A stretch of DNA of 64,000 nt from CAIWHR01 sp963713275 (GTDB lineage Bacteria; Pseudomonadota; Gammaproteobacteria; Burkholderiales; Casimicrobiaceae), in NCBI GenBank assembly GCA_963713275.1, contig CAVQLG010000017.1, forward strand, positions 286,716-350,715. The letters are read 5' to 3'. A program made the position numbers and the translations under genes. A model generated the notes under the pieces. It made no database searches. It was not told the DNA's origin and saw only the letters and a list, made by a program, of their open reading frames with translations. This document shows positions 30,266 to 39,401 of this stretch, one piece after another. Each line of letters starts with the position of its first letter. Position 1 is the stretch's first letter.

Positions 30266-31081
30266 TCAGTGGGCGTGCCGTTCGTCGTCCCCCGGGGTTG
30301 CCTCGGCCGTGGCCCGCAGCGCGTCGAGGAACCCGAGTCCCAGCGCGCGGATTTCCCGCTCCGACCGCAGCCGCGCGTCGCGCCCCCATCTGCCGAAATC
30401 GCAGGCGGCGCGGCAGAGGCCGTCGGGCGGCCATTCGAAGTCGCAGTGGCTCGCCCCGGCGACGGCGACGACCGTGGCCCGGGCGAGGTTCGGCAGCGCA
30501 TGGCGGATGTTACGGCGGAGGTTGCACAGGCCGGGCTTCGCCAGCAGCACCAGCGCCGGCACGACCGCGCGTCGCGCCGCGTCTTCGGCGAGGTCGCCGA
30601 AATCGACCGGATCGAGCAGCAGCATTCCCCGCGCGGCGGGATCCTCCGCGGCGGCGAGCAGCGACGCGAGCCCGCCGGCCGAGTGGCCGACGTAGACGAT
30701 CGCCTCGAAGCCCAGCGCCTCGCGCACGGCGATCATGTCGCGCGCGTTCTCGGCGTGCCGGCCGTCGAACGCCGTCGGCTGGCAGAAGTCCATCGTCACG
30801 GCCGTCATGCCGCGATCGCGATCTCGCCGGCCCAGCCGCGCATCCGGTCGCGGTCGCGCATGAACCCGGGCACGATCATCACCGCGAGCCCCGAGTCGAC
30901 GCGTGCGGGCCGGTGGAGCGTGTAGTCGTTCCGGCAGCCGCTTACCGATGGCAGGTGTCCGTGCTGCACCGTGAACGCCGCGGTGGAGGCGGAATCCGCC
31001 GCGGGCGCCGCCGCGGGCGCCGCGGCGGCGACGAGCAGCAGGGCCGCGGCGCGGACGAACGGGAAGCGGCGTAGGGGCCAT
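30266..31081 (-). CDS. Exported alpha/beta hydrolase, frameshifted
   Basis: A secreted alpha/beta hydrolase of about 271 residues, resembling dienelactone hydrolase or PET-hydrolase-like folds. One frame supplies a signal peptide (LRRFPFVRAAALLLVAAAA) and the N-terminal strand GLAVMIVPGFMRDRDRMRGW. Another supplies the nucleophile elbow IVYVGHSAGGLASLLAA, the acid region LLLDPVDFGD and a late His in AGASHCDFEWP. Two opposite single-base shifts are needed, one in the CCCC after the ATG at 31081 and one near 30805. The net length is a whole number of codons. Substrate unknown. Confidence 0.72.
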   Translation of the reverse strand: MAPTPLPVRPRRGPAARRRRGARGGARGGFRLHRGVHGAARTPAIGKRLPERLHAPPARTRRLGARGDDRARVHARPRPDARLGRRDRDRGMTAVTMDFCQPTAFDGRHAENARDMIAVREALGFEAIVYVGHSAGGLASLLAAAEDPAARGMLLLDPVDFGDLAEDAARRAVVPALVLLAKPGLCNLRRNIRHALPNLARATVVAVAGASHCDFEWPPDGLCRAACDFGRWGRDARLRSEREIRALGLGFLDALRATAEATPGDDERHAH

Positions 31082-31224
31082 CAGGTCGTGGCGGCGGTGC
31101 GGCGGTGAGGAAGTGGGCGATGTACCGCCCGCGCCGCGGCATCCTGTCGCGCGGGACTGACGAGGCAGCGGGGTGTCGCCACTGCGCCAGCGCGCGGCAA
31201 TGACGATATCTTGATCTTCGCCAA

Positions 31225-31254
31225 GTGACGGCGGGCAAGACTCCTGTCTATACT
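31225..31254 (+). promoter_or_regulatory. Candidate promoter of the mmd operon
   Basis: GTGACG (31225-31230), 18-nt spacer, TATACT (31249-31254), about 29 bp before the mmdA start codon. The -10 box is strong and the -35 box matches at the TGAC core. Confidence 0.5.
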
Positions 31255-31282
31255 GCGGATCGTGTTTTGGCAAGGGGGCGCG

Positions 31283-32840
31283 ATGGCGGAGGAAACCAAG
31301 CAGGATCACCTGGCGACGCTGCGCGAGATGCGCGGCCGCGCGGTGCTGGGGGGAGGCAGGAAGCGCATCGAGCAGCAGCACGCGCGGGGCAAGCTGACGG
31401 CGCGAGAGCGGCTTGCGCTGCTCCTCGACGAGGGCTCGTTCCAGGAGTTCGGCGCGCTCGCGACGCACAACGTGTCCGAGTTCGGTCTCGCCGACCAGCG
31501 CTACCCGGGCGACGGACTCGTCGCCGGGTTCGGCAAGGTGAGCGGTCGCCGGGTCGCGGTCTTCGCGCAAGATTTCACGGTCCTGGGCGGCTCGTTCTCG
31601 GAAGTCCAGTCGCAACAAGATCTGCCGGATCCAGGACCTGGCGCTCGAAGCCGGAATTCCGCTGATCGGCCTCAACGATTCGGGCGGGGCGCGGATCCAG
31701 GAGGGCGTGCGCAGCCTTGCCGCGTACGGCGAGGTGTTCGTCCGCAACGTGATCGCGTCGGGCGTGATTCCGCAGATCTCGCTGATCCTGGGGCCCTGCG
31801 CCGGCGGTGCCGTCTACTCGCCGGCGCTCACCGACTTCATCGTCATGGCGGACGGCAGCTCGATGTTCCTGACCGGCCCCGAGGTCATCAAGGCGGTGAC
31901 CGGCGAGGCCGTGACGGCGCACAGCCTCGGGGGCGCCGACGTGCACACCCGCCGCAGCGGGGTCGCGCATCTCACGGCGCACAGCGAAGCCGCAGCGCTG
32001 GAGCTCGTCAAGCGGCTCCTCGGTTACCTGCCGCAGAACAACAACGAGGATCCTCCGCAGATCGCGCGCTACGACGCGGCCGACCGCGAGGACGAGGCGC
32101 TCAACACGCTGATCCCGGAGAACGAGAACGAGCCCTACGACATGCGCTTCGCGATCGCGATGGTCTTCGACCGCGACAGCTTTCTCGAGATCCACCCCGA
32201 TTTCGCGCCCAACGCCGTGGTCGGGTTCGCGCGGCTCGACGGCTATTCGGTCGGCGTCGTCGCCAACCAGCCCGCCTTCATGTCCGGGGCGCTCAATATC
32301 GACGCCAGCGACAAGATCGCGCGCTTCATCCGCATTTGCGACGCCTACAACGTGCCCGTCGTCACGTTCGTCGACTGCCCCGGGTTCCTGCCGGGCACCG
32401 ACCAGGAGTATGGCGGCGTCATCCGGCACGGCGCGAAGATCATCTACGCGTACTGCGAGTCGACGGTGCCCAAGATATCGATCGTCACACGCAAGGCAAT
32501 GGGCGGCGCCTACGTGGCGATGAGCTCCAAGCAGATGCGCACCGACCTCGCGTTCGCCTGGCCCACGGCGCAGATCGCGGTGATGGGGGCCGAGGCCGCG
32601 GTGCGCGTGCTCTATCGCGACGAGGTCGGAAACGCGCCGGATCCGGCCGCGAAGGAGCGCGAGCTCATCGCCGACTACCGCGGGAAGTTCTTCAATCCGT
32701 ACCGCGCCGCGGACGTCGGGCAGGTCGACGAAGTGATCGAGCCGCGCGAGACCCGGCCGCGGCTCATTCGGGCGCTCGAGGTGCTGCGCACCAAGGTGCA
32801 GCAGAACCCGCCGAAGAAGCACGGGCTGGGGCCCACCTGA
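31283..32840 (+). CDS. mmdA: Methylmalonyl-CoA decarboxylase carboxyltransferase subunit alpha, frameshifted
   Basis: A carboxyltransferase of the propionyl-CoA carboxylase beta / MmdA family, about 518 residues. It moves the carboxyl group of an acyl-CoA to biotin. N-terminal frame: HARGKLTARERLALLLDEGS and YPGDGLVAGFGKVSGR. After SFSEVQS the frame shifts by one inserted base (near 31611) into KICRIQDLALEAGIPLIGLN, GPCAGGAVYSPALTDFIVM and TRKAMGGAYVAMSSKQM. The ATG at 31283 has AAGGGGG upstream. It is followed by delta, biotin-carrier and membrane subunits, which marks it as a decarboxylase rather than a carboxylase component; no biotin carboxylase gene is nearby. Confidence 0.9.
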
Positions 32841-32925
32841 GTGTGAGCGTCGGGGTCGCGCTGCTTGTCCGAGCCGGACGGCGCGCCTCACCCGTGCCGC
32901 GCAGGGAGAATACGGAGGTGCGACG

Positions 32926-33336
32926 GTGAACAACCTGGGCTGGGGTTTGCAGATGATGGTGCTCGGCATGGGCCTCGTGTTCGGCCTGCTCGCGTTGCTC
33001 TGGGGGCTGCTCACGCTGGTGCTCAAGTTCGACCGCGAGCCGGCCCCGACGGCTTCCGAGGGGGCGCCGGCAGCCGCCGACGCGTCGGTCACTGCCGAGG
33101 TTCCGGTGGACGCAGCGGTCGGGTCCGCGCGCGCGCGCGCCGCCACCGCGCAAGGCGTCGAGGCCGACCTGGCCGCAGCGATACTCATCGCGGTGCTGAA
33201 GCACAAGGAAGTGCGCCGCGCTCAAGCCGCGCCGGCGATGCGCAGCTACTGGCCCGGCAGCCTGCTCTACGCCTCGCGCTGGGTCGCGAGCGGCCGGGCG
33301 CGACAGAACCAGCCTTGGGAGCGGCGCGGGCGCTGA
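32926..33336 (+). CDS. mmdD: Sodium-pumping decarboxylase delta/gamma subunit (OadG/MmdD-like)
   Basis: A 136-residue small membrane subunit with one N-terminal helix, GLQMMVLGMGLVFGLLALLW, the pattern of OadG/MmdD, followed by a Pro/Ala linker and a cytoplasmic C-terminus ending SYWPGSLLYASRW. These subunits hold the carboxyltransferase to the membrane pump. The GTG at 32926 follows GGAGG. It sits between mmdA and the biotin carrier gene, the order known in Propionigenium. Confidence 0.85.
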   Translation: MNNLGWGLQMMVLGMGLVFGLLALLWGLLTLVLKFDREPAPTASEGAPAAADASVTAEVPVDAAVGSARARAATAQGVEADLAAAILIAVLKHKEVRRAQAAPAMRSYWPGSLLYASRWVASGRARQNQPWERRGR

Positions 33337-33402
33337 GCCGGCTCGGGGTCCGGTTGCACGAGAGGGGCTTTGCTCCGCGCGGGGTCCGAAGGGGAGTCTT
33401 GA

Positions 33403-33909
33403 ATGCGACGCTACACGCTGAGGATTGGCGACCAGGACATCGATCTCGACGTCGTGGAGCTCGGCGCCGACCGGTTCGAGGTGAAAGTCGGCGGCGAGGC
33501 CTACGACGTCATCCTGGCGGGGGACGAGGACATCCCCGATGCGACGATCACGCCGGCGATCGAGCCCGGACGCGCGGCCGCGGCCCGCAGCGCCGCCGTA
33601 CCGGCGGGCACCAGAACGAAGCCCGCGGCCGCACCCATCCCGGAGGTGCGCCTGCGGCTGCCGCCGCGCACGAGTGCGGGCAGCGGTGGCGGCGGGGCGC
33701 TGAACGCACCGATGCCGGGGGTGATCCTCGACGTGGCCGTCGCGGCCGGCGACATCGTCGAGCGCGGGCAGCCGGTGGCCACCCTCGAAGCGATGAAGAT
33801 GAACAACGTCATCCGGGCGCCGCGCGCCGCGACGATCGCCGAGGTCTGTGTCGCCGCCGGACAGGCGGTCGGCCACGGCGACCCGATCGTCCGCTTCAGG
33901 GAGGCCTAG
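33403..33909 (+). CDS. mmdC: Biotin carboxyl carrier subunit of the decarboxylase
   Basis: A 168-residue biotinyl protein. The biotinylation motif is VATLEAMKMNNVIRAP, in a C-terminal lipoyl/biotinyl domain beginning LNAPMPGVILDVAV. The middle is a Pro/Ala-rich swinging linker and the N-terminal 50 residues are a small beta domain. It ferries the carboxyl group from MmdA to the membrane subunit. Four bases separate it from the next gene. Confidence 0.93.
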   Translation: MRRYTLRIGDQDIDLDVVELGADRFEVKVGGEAYDVILAGDEDIPDATITPAIEPGRAAAARSAAVPAGTRTKPAAAPIPEVRLRLPPRTSAGSGGGGALNAPMPGVILDVAVAAGDIVERGQPVATLEAMKMNNVIRAPRAATIAEVCVAAGQAVGHGDPIVRFREA

Positions 33910-33913
33910 CGCG

Positions 33914-35038
33914 ATGATCGGCGCCGACACCGTCCACCTTTTGCTGCAGGGGGTCGCCAACCTCTCGCTGCCCTCGGCGATCATGCTTGTGGTCGCCTTC
34001 GTGCTGCTCTACCTCGGCATCGTCAAGGACTACGAGCCGTTGCTGCTCGTGCCCATCGGTGCCGGCTGCATGCTCGCGAACCTGCCGCTGTCGCCGCTCA
34101 TCGCCGACGAGGGCATGCTCAAGATCCTCTACCACGCGGGCGTGGGCAACGAACTCTTTCCGCTGCTGATCTTCATCGGCATCGGCGCGCTGACCGACTT
34201 CGGGCCGCTGCTCGAGAACCCGCGCATGGTGCTGCTGGGCGCCGCCGGGCAGTTCGGCATCTTCCTCACGCTGCTCGCCGCGCTCGCCTTCGGCTTCAGC
34301 CGCGAGGAGGCGGCGTCGATTGGCATCATCGGTGCGATCGACGGTCCGACGTCGATCTACGTGAGCGGGATCCTCGCGCCGCACCTCCTGGGCCCGATCA
34401 CCGTCGCCGCCTACAGCTACATGTCGCTGGTGCCGGTGATCATGCCGCCGATGATGTACCTGCTGACGACCAAGAAGGAGCGCGCGATCCGGATGGTGTA
34501 CAGCCAGCGCAAGATCAGCAAGCGCACGCGGGTGCTGTTCCCCATCGTCGTCACCGTCGTCGTGGGAACGCTGGTGCCCTTCGCCACGCCGCTCATCGGC
34601 ATGCTGATGCTCGGCAACCTGATGAAGGAGTCCGGCGCCGTCGAGCGGCTGACCAAGGCATCGTCGCAGGAGATCGCCAACATCGTCACGCTGTTTCTCG
34701 GCCTCGCGATCGGCGGGACGATGGTCGGCGCGGATTTCCTCAAACTCTCGACGCTCGCGATCCTGGTGCTCGGCATCGCCGCGTTCGCGCTCGACACCGC
34801 CGCCGGCATCCTGTTCGGCAAGGTCCTGAATCTCGCCTCGGGCGGCCGGTTCAACCCCCTGATCGGCGCGGCCGGCATCAGCGCGTTCCCGATGGCGGCG
34901 CGGGTCGTGCAGCGCGTCGCGCAGAAGGAGGACTTCGAGAACTTCGTGCTGATGCACGCGATGGGCGCGAACGCTGCGGGGCAGGTCGCAAGCGTCGTCG
35001 CCGGCGGCGTGTTGCTGGCGCTGATGGGCGCGAGATGA
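33914..35038 (+). CDS. mmdB: Sodium-pumping decarboxylase membrane subunit beta
   Basis: A 374-residue membrane protein of the OadB/MmdB/GcdB family, which decarboxylates carboxybiotin and exports sodium. Hallmarks: LLVPIGAGCMLANLP, DFGPLLENPRMVLLGAAGQF, IGAIDGPTSIYVSG (with the essential Asp), and LIGAAGISAFPMAARV near the C-terminus. About eleven hydrophobic segments. The start at 33914 lies four bases after mmdC. It completes an ADCB set. Confidence 0.94.
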   Translation: MIGADTVHLLLQGVANLSLPSAIMLVVAFVLLYLGIVKDYEPLLLVPIGAGCMLANLPLSPLIADEGMLKILYHAGVGNELFPLLIFIGIGALTDFGPLLENPRMVLLGAAGQFGIFLTLLAALAFGFSREEAASIGIIGAIDGPTSIYVSGILAPHLLGPITVAAYSYMSLVPVIMPPMMYLLTTKKERAIRMVYSQRKISKRTRVLFPIVVTVVVGTLVPFATPLIGMLMLGNLMKESGAVERLTKASSQEIANIVTLFLGLAIGGTMVGADFLKLSTLAILVLGIAAFALDTAAGILFGKVLNLASGGRFNPLIGAAGISAFPMAARVVQRVAQKEDFENFVLMHAMGANAAGQVASVVAGGVLLALMGAR

Positions 35039-35042
35039 TGGC

Positions 35043-35069
35043 CCCGCGCGGGGGCGAGGGGCGCGCGGG
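35043..35069. terminator. Hairpin between convergent mmdB and the DUF1615 gene
   Basis: CCCGCGCG (35043-35050) pairs with CGCGCGGG (35062-35069) across an 11-nt loop, immediately after the mmdB stop and before the end of the opposing gene. No T-tract. Confidence 0.45.
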
Positions 35070-35087
35070 CCGCACCGACCGCGATTC

Positions 35088-36254
35088 CTACGCTTCGCGG
35101 CGGCGCTTGAGGCAGGCCTGGTAGCGGCTCTCGACGCGCTGCGCGAACCAGTCGGTCGTGAGCTGGCGGGTGATCTTGGGGCTGTGCAGCGGGATGCGCG
35201 GGATCACTGCGCGCGGCAGCGGGTCCGTGCTGCGCGCGTCGGCGAGCGCGAACGTGCGCGCGTAGAGGCGGGTCCGCTCGAACTCACGCGTCTTTCCGGC
35301 GGCGAGGTCGCGGCGGATGTCGGCGTTGCTGAGCGCAAGCCGGGCGGCGAGGGTGCGCGTCGCGAGTTCGGTCGCGCCCGGCTCGGGCGCCGGCTCGCCG
35401 TCGGCGTAGCGCAGGAGATCGCCGTCCTGCTCCAGAGGCACGCCCGAGACCTGGGTGACGGCGTTCTGAAACGCGGCATTGCGGCTCGCGTAGTGGCCGG
35501 CGTTGAAGTCGGCGAAGCGGTAGAGCGGCCGCTCGTACGCGGCCGGGTAGTCGAGCAGATGGGCGATGCCGAAGTACATTCCGCCGCGCCGGGTGAAGAC
35601 CTCGTGCCGCAGATTCGTCACCACCGGGTAGGGGTAGGGCTTGGCCGCAGCGTGCGCCTGCGCGTAGGCGATGCTGACCTGCATCGGCCCGCCCGTGCGC
35701 ACCGGGTTGCGGTCGGCGAAGAAACGCCGGCCGAGCGGAACCATGTCGATGAACTCCTCGAACAGGTCGCTCAGCTGCCGTTCGGTCGTCACGGTGTCGA
35801 GGCGTTCGCGGTAGCTCTTGCCGTTGCCCGTCGGCAGCGCAAGCGCGGCGTCGAGCAGGAGCCGGGGCACGCCCGCGCGCTCCCGCTGCCGTTCGATCTC
35901 CCGCCAGGCGATCGCCGGCAGTCCGGGCACGGACGGATCGGCCCGGAACCCGGACTCCTGCTCCGTGATCGCGACGACGGCGCAGATGTTCTCGGCGGTG
36001 GGTGCGATGTCCAGCGTGGCGAAGGCGGCGTAGATGTCGGTCGCCCAGCCGTTGCGGTCGACGACGGCCTCCGGCAGCAGGCGCGCGACCCGAGCCCGTC
36101 CCTCGGCGGCGGTGAGCGGGCGCTCGCGCGGCCCGCGCGGCATCTCGTCGATCGCCGCACAGCCGGCCAGCGCCGCGCACGCGATCGCGAGCAGGATGCG
36201 CCGGCCGGCGGCACGTGGCGCCGGCGTGGCACGCGCAGGCAGCCCTGACCGCAA
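35088..36254 (-). CDS. DUF1615 family lipoprotein
   Basis: A 388-residue lipoprotein. The signal ends with the lipobox LAGCAAIDEMPRGP. The mature part matches DUF1615: DRNGWATDIYAAFATLDIAP, FEEFIDMVPLGRRFFADRNP, GGPMQVSIAYAQAHA and FADFNAGHYASRNAAFQNAV. The GPMQVS stretch resembles lysozyme-like muramidase folds, so a peptidoglycan role is possible but unproven. The only reasonable initiator is a TTG at 36254; another could have been missed. Only 13 bp separate it from aapP, but it may have its own promoter. Confidence 0.85.
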   Translation of the reverse strand: MRSGLPARATPAPRAAGRRILLAIACAALAGCAAIDEMPRGPRERPLTAAEGRARVARLLPEAVVDRNGWATDIYAAFATLDIAPTAENICAVVAITEQESGFRADPSVPGLPAIAWREIERQRERAGVPRLLLDAALALPTGNGKSYRERLDTVTTERQLSDLFEEFIDMVPLGRRFFADRNPVRTGGPMQVSIAYAQAHAAAKPYPYPVVTNLRHEVFTRRGGMYFGIAHLLDYPAAYERPLYRFADFNAGHYASRNAAFQNAVTQVSGVPLEQDGDLLRYADGEPAPEPGATELATRTLAARLALSNADIRRDLAAGKTREFERTRLYARTFALADARSTDPLPRAVIPRIPLHSPKITRQLTTDWFAQRVESRYQACLKRRREA

Positions 36255-36267
36255 CCCCCGCTCCCCC

Positions 36268-37011
36268 TCAACCCAGGATCTTGCTCAGGAACGCGCGCGA
36301 GCGCTCGTGCCGGGCATGGGCGAAGAATTCCTCCGGCGGCGCCTGTTCGACGATCTGCCCCTGATCCATGAACACCACGCGGTCGGCGACCGACTTCGCG
36401 AAACCCATCTCGTGGGTGACGACCAGCATCGTCATGCCGCCCTCGGCGAGCTCGATCATCACGTCGAGCACCTCCTTCACCATCTCCGGGTCGAGTGCCG
36501 ACGTGGGCTCGTCGAACAGCATGATCCGCGGCCGCATGCACATCGCGCGCGCGATCGCCACCCGCTGCTGCTGGCCGCCGGAGATCTGGCCCGGATACTT
36601 GTGCGCCTGCTCGGCGATGTGCACGCGCGTGAGCTGCTGCAGCGCGCGCGCCTCGGCCTCGGCGCGCGGCAGGCCGAGCACCCAGTGCGGGGCGAGCAGC
36701 AGGTTCTCGAGCACGGTGAGGTGCGGGAACAGGTTGAACTGCTGGAACACCATGCCCACTTCGCGCCGGATCTTCTCGATCGCCTTGACGTCGTCGGTCA
36801 GCGTCACGCCGTCGACGACTATCGTGCCTTCCTGGTGCTCCTCGAGGCGGTTGATGCAGCGGATCAGCGTCGACTTGCCCGAGCCGGACGGTCCGGCGAT
36901 CACGATGCGCTCGCCGCGCGCCACCTCGAGGTCGATGTCCTTCAGCACGTGGAAGTGGCCGAACCACTTGTTGACGCCGACAAGGCGGATGATCGGGCCG
37001 TTCTCTGGCAT
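36268..37011 (-). CDS. aapP: General L-amino acid ABC transporter, ATP-binding protein
   Basis: A 247-residue ABC ATPase of the polar amino acid group. Walker A GPSGSGKSTLIRCINRLE, Q-loop MVFQQFNLFPHLTVLEN, signature ISGGQQQRVAIARA, Walker B IMLFDEPTSALDPEMV and switch His in LVVTHEMGFAKSVA. It powers import by the two permeases encoded upstream. It is the last gene of the importer set. Confidence 0.95.
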   Translation of the reverse strand: MPENGPIIRLVGVNKWFGHFHVLKDIDLEVARGERIVIAGPSGSGKSTLIRCINRLEEHQEGTIVVDGVTLTDDVKAIEKIRREVGMVFQQFNLFPHLTVLENLLLAPHWVLGLPRAEAEARALQQLTRVHIAEQAHKYPGQISGGQQQRVAIARAMCMRPRIMLFDEPTSALDPEMVKEVLDVMIELAEGGMTMLVVTHEMGFAKSVADRVVFMDQGQIVEQAPPEEFFAHARHERSRAFLSKILG

Positions 37012-37023
37012 GGTGTCGGTCCC

Positions 37024-38130
37024 CTAACGGCGCGTCCAGCGGCCGAGGCGCTGCTCGAGCCAGTGGCTGTAGCGGGACATCGCGAAGCAGAAGGCGAAGT
37101 AGACCAGCGCGACGAACAGGTAGCCTTCGAGGAAGAAGTTGCGCCACTGCGCGTCGCCCAGGGCGAGCCGCAGCGCGCCGGTGAGATCGTACATGCTGAC
37201 GACGGTGACGAGCGAGGTGTCCATGAACGTCGACAGCAGGCTGTTGACGAAGCTGGGGATGACGAGGGTCAGCGCCTGCGGCAGGATGACCTTCTGCTGC
37301 ATCCGCCACCACGACAGCCCCAGCGCCGCCGCCGCCTCGACCTGGCCCCTGGGCAGCGCCTGCAGGCCTCCGCGCACGACCTCGGCCATGTAGGCCGCCT
37401 GGAACAGGACGATGCCGAGCGCGATGCGCGTGAGCACGTCGACGCGCATCCCGTGCGGCAGCAGCAGCGGGAACACGAACGACGCGGTGAACAGCACGGT
37501 GATGAGCGGGACGCCGCGCACGAGCTCGATGTAGAGCGTGGCGAGCCCGCGCAGGAGCGGCAACTCCGACCGGCGGGCGAGTGCGAGGAGGATGCCGAGC
37601 GGGATCGACGCGCCCATGCCGACGAGCGTGAGCAGGACGGTGAGGGGCAGGCCGCCCCACAGGCCCGTGTCCACCGGGGAGAGGCCGAGCAGGCCGCCAC
37701 CCATGAGCACGAAGAACGCGACGAGCGCCGCGGTCCACAGTCCGGCGAGCCAGCGGCGCCAGCACGCGGGCACGGCGGTGACCACCAGCGCCGCGACCAC
37801 GATTGCGGTGGCGAGAAGCGGGCGCCACTGCTCCGTGTAGGGGTAGCGGCCGAACAGGATCAGGCGCCATTTCTCGGCGACGAAGCCCCAGCAGGCGCCG
37901 GCGTGGTCGAGCGCGCGGCAGGCGCCGTAGTCCGCCTGCCACACGGCGTTGCCGACGAGCCAGCGCCAGGCGCCCGGCAGCGCGTACGCGAGGAGGCCGC
38001 CGATCAGCAGCGTCGTTGCGGCGTTGCCAACGCTGCCGAAGAGCTGGGTCCGCAGCCACGCGGCGATGCCCGCTGCGGCGCGGGGGGGCAGGCGCGACGG
38101 CAGCGGTACGAAGGGGGTCGGGGCGCTCAC
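37024..38130 (-). CDS. aapM: General L-amino acid ABC transporter, permease AapM-like
   Basis: A 368-residue membrane permease of the HisM/GlnP superfamily. The C-terminal half has the EAA-type loop RGQVEAAAALGLSWWRMQQK and LPQALTLVIPSFVNSLLS. The longer N-terminal half, with several extra helices and a large periplasmic loop, is typical of AapM/YhdY. One base separates its start from the preceding permease stop, indicating tight coupling. Confidence 0.93.
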   Translation of the reverse strand: MSAPTPFVPLPSRLPPRAAAGIAAWLRTQLFGSVGNAATTLLIGGLLAYALPGAWRWLVGNAVWQADYGACRALDHAGACWGFVAEKWRLILFGRYPYTEQWRPLLATAIVVAALVVTAVPACWRRWLAGLWTAALVAFFVLMGGGLLGLSPVDTGLWGGLPLTVLLTLVGMGASIPLGILLALARRSELPLLRGLATLYIELVRGVPLITVLFTASFVFPLLLPHGMRVDVLTRIALGIVLFQAAYMAEVVRGGLQALPRGQVEAAAALGLSWWRMQQKVILPQALTLVIPSFVNSLLSTFMDTSLVTVVSMYDLTGALRLALGDAQWRNFFLEGYLFVALVYFAFCFAMSRYSHWLEQRLGRWTRR

Positions 38131-38131
38131 G

Positions 38132-39307
38132 TCAGCGCTCGGGAATCGCCACCCGCCGGTTGTACCAGCCCATCAGCGCGGCCGTGACCAGGTTGATCGC
38201 GAGGTAGACGGTCATGATCAAGACCACGCACTCGAGCGCCTGGCCGTTCTGGTTGATCGACGTGTTGGCGACCGACACGACGTCCGGGTAGCCGATGGCG
38301 ACGGCGAGCGACGAGTTCTTGGTGAGGTTGAGGTACTGGCTGGTGAGCGGCGGCACGATGACGCGCAGCGCCTGCGGCAGCAGCACGAGCCGCAGCGTGA
38401 GCGCGCGCGACAGGCCGAGCGCGCCCGCGGCTTCGGTCTGGCCGCGCGGGACGGCGAGCACACCCGACCGCACGTTCTCGGCGATGTAGGCGGCGGTGAA
38501 CGCGGTCAACCCGGTCAGCAGCGACAGGAACTCGGGTGTGGCCGCGGCGCCACCGGCGATGTCGAAGGCTCCCACCGCCGGCAGGTCGAAGTGCGCGGGC
38601 GCGCCGCCGACCCGCCAGCCCAGCAGCGGCGCTCCGAACAGCAGCAGCAGGACGGGCCACCCGGCCGGCGGCGAGATGCCCGTGCGCATGCGGCGGTGCC
38701 GCGCCCACTGCCGGTAGGCGAGGGCGGCGAGGATGCCAAGCGGGATGCCGGCCAGCGCCAGGCCCCAGCCGATCGCCCACTCGGGGAACGGGAACTGCAG
38801 CCCGCTCTTGGACAGGAATACCCACGGCCCGATCCGCAACGGCTCGGTCGCCGGCGGCAGGAGCTCGGTGATCACGAGGTACCAGGCGAAGAGCTGGATG
38901 ATCAGCGGAACGTTGCGCAGCACCTCGACATAGGTGGTGCACAGGCCGCGCAGAAGGGCGTTGCGCGAGAGGCGACCGATGCCGACCAGCGTGCCGAGCA
39001 GCGTCGCCAGGACGATCCCGGCCAGCGCCACGCGCAGCGTGTTGGCGAGTCCGACCGCGAACGCCCGCAGGTAGCTGTCGCGCGACGAATACGCGATCAG
39101 CGTCTCGCCGATGTCGAAACCGGCCGGCTGGCCGAGGAAGCCGAAGCCCGAACGGATCTGCCTTTCGGCCAGGTTCTCGGCGGTGTTGTGCCAGAGAAAC
39201 CAGCCGATGGCGACGAGCGCGCACAGCGCCAGCGCCTGGTAGGCGAACGCGCGCCCATGCCGGGTCCGCAGGAAGTGCCGGACCGCAGTCCGCGCAGGGC
39301 GTGGCAT
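38132..39307 (-). CDS. aapQ: General L-amino acid ABC transporter, permease AapQ-like
   Basis: A 391-residue permease paralogous to the next gene. Motif region RGQTEAAGALGLSRALTLRL and LPQALRVIVPPLTSQYLNLT, with the Aap-specific insert LSKSGLQFPFPEW. N-terminal basic MPRPARTAVRHFLRTRHG precedes the first helix. It forms the transmembrane heterodimer with AapM. Confidence 0.93.
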   Translation of the reverse strand: MPRPARTAVRHFLRTRHGRAFAYQALALCALVAIGWFLWHNTAENLAERQIRSGFGFLGQPAGFDIGETLIAYSSRDSYLRAFAVGLANTLRVALAGIVLATLLGTLVGIGRLSRNALLRGLCTTYVEVLRNVPLIIQLFAWYLVITELLPPATEPLRIGPWVFLSKSGLQFPFPEWAIGWGLALAGIPLGILAALAYRQWARHRRMRTGISPPAGWPVLLLLFGAPLLGWRVGGAPAHFDLPAVGAFDIAGGAAATPEFLSLLTGLTAFTAAYIAENVRSGVLAVPRGQTEAAGALGLSRALTLRLVLLPQALRVIVPPLTSQYLNLTKNSSLAVAIGYPDVVSVANTSINQNGQALECVVLIMTVYLAINLVTAALMGWYNRRVAIPER

Positions 39308-39401
39308 CGAGAGGTCGGGCGGGGCGCAGGGGCTTCGCAGCTGCCGGCAACCGCCGCGGCCCCGCGTTCCAGGCGACGCTGCGCGACGACGCCCCGGCCG
39401 G

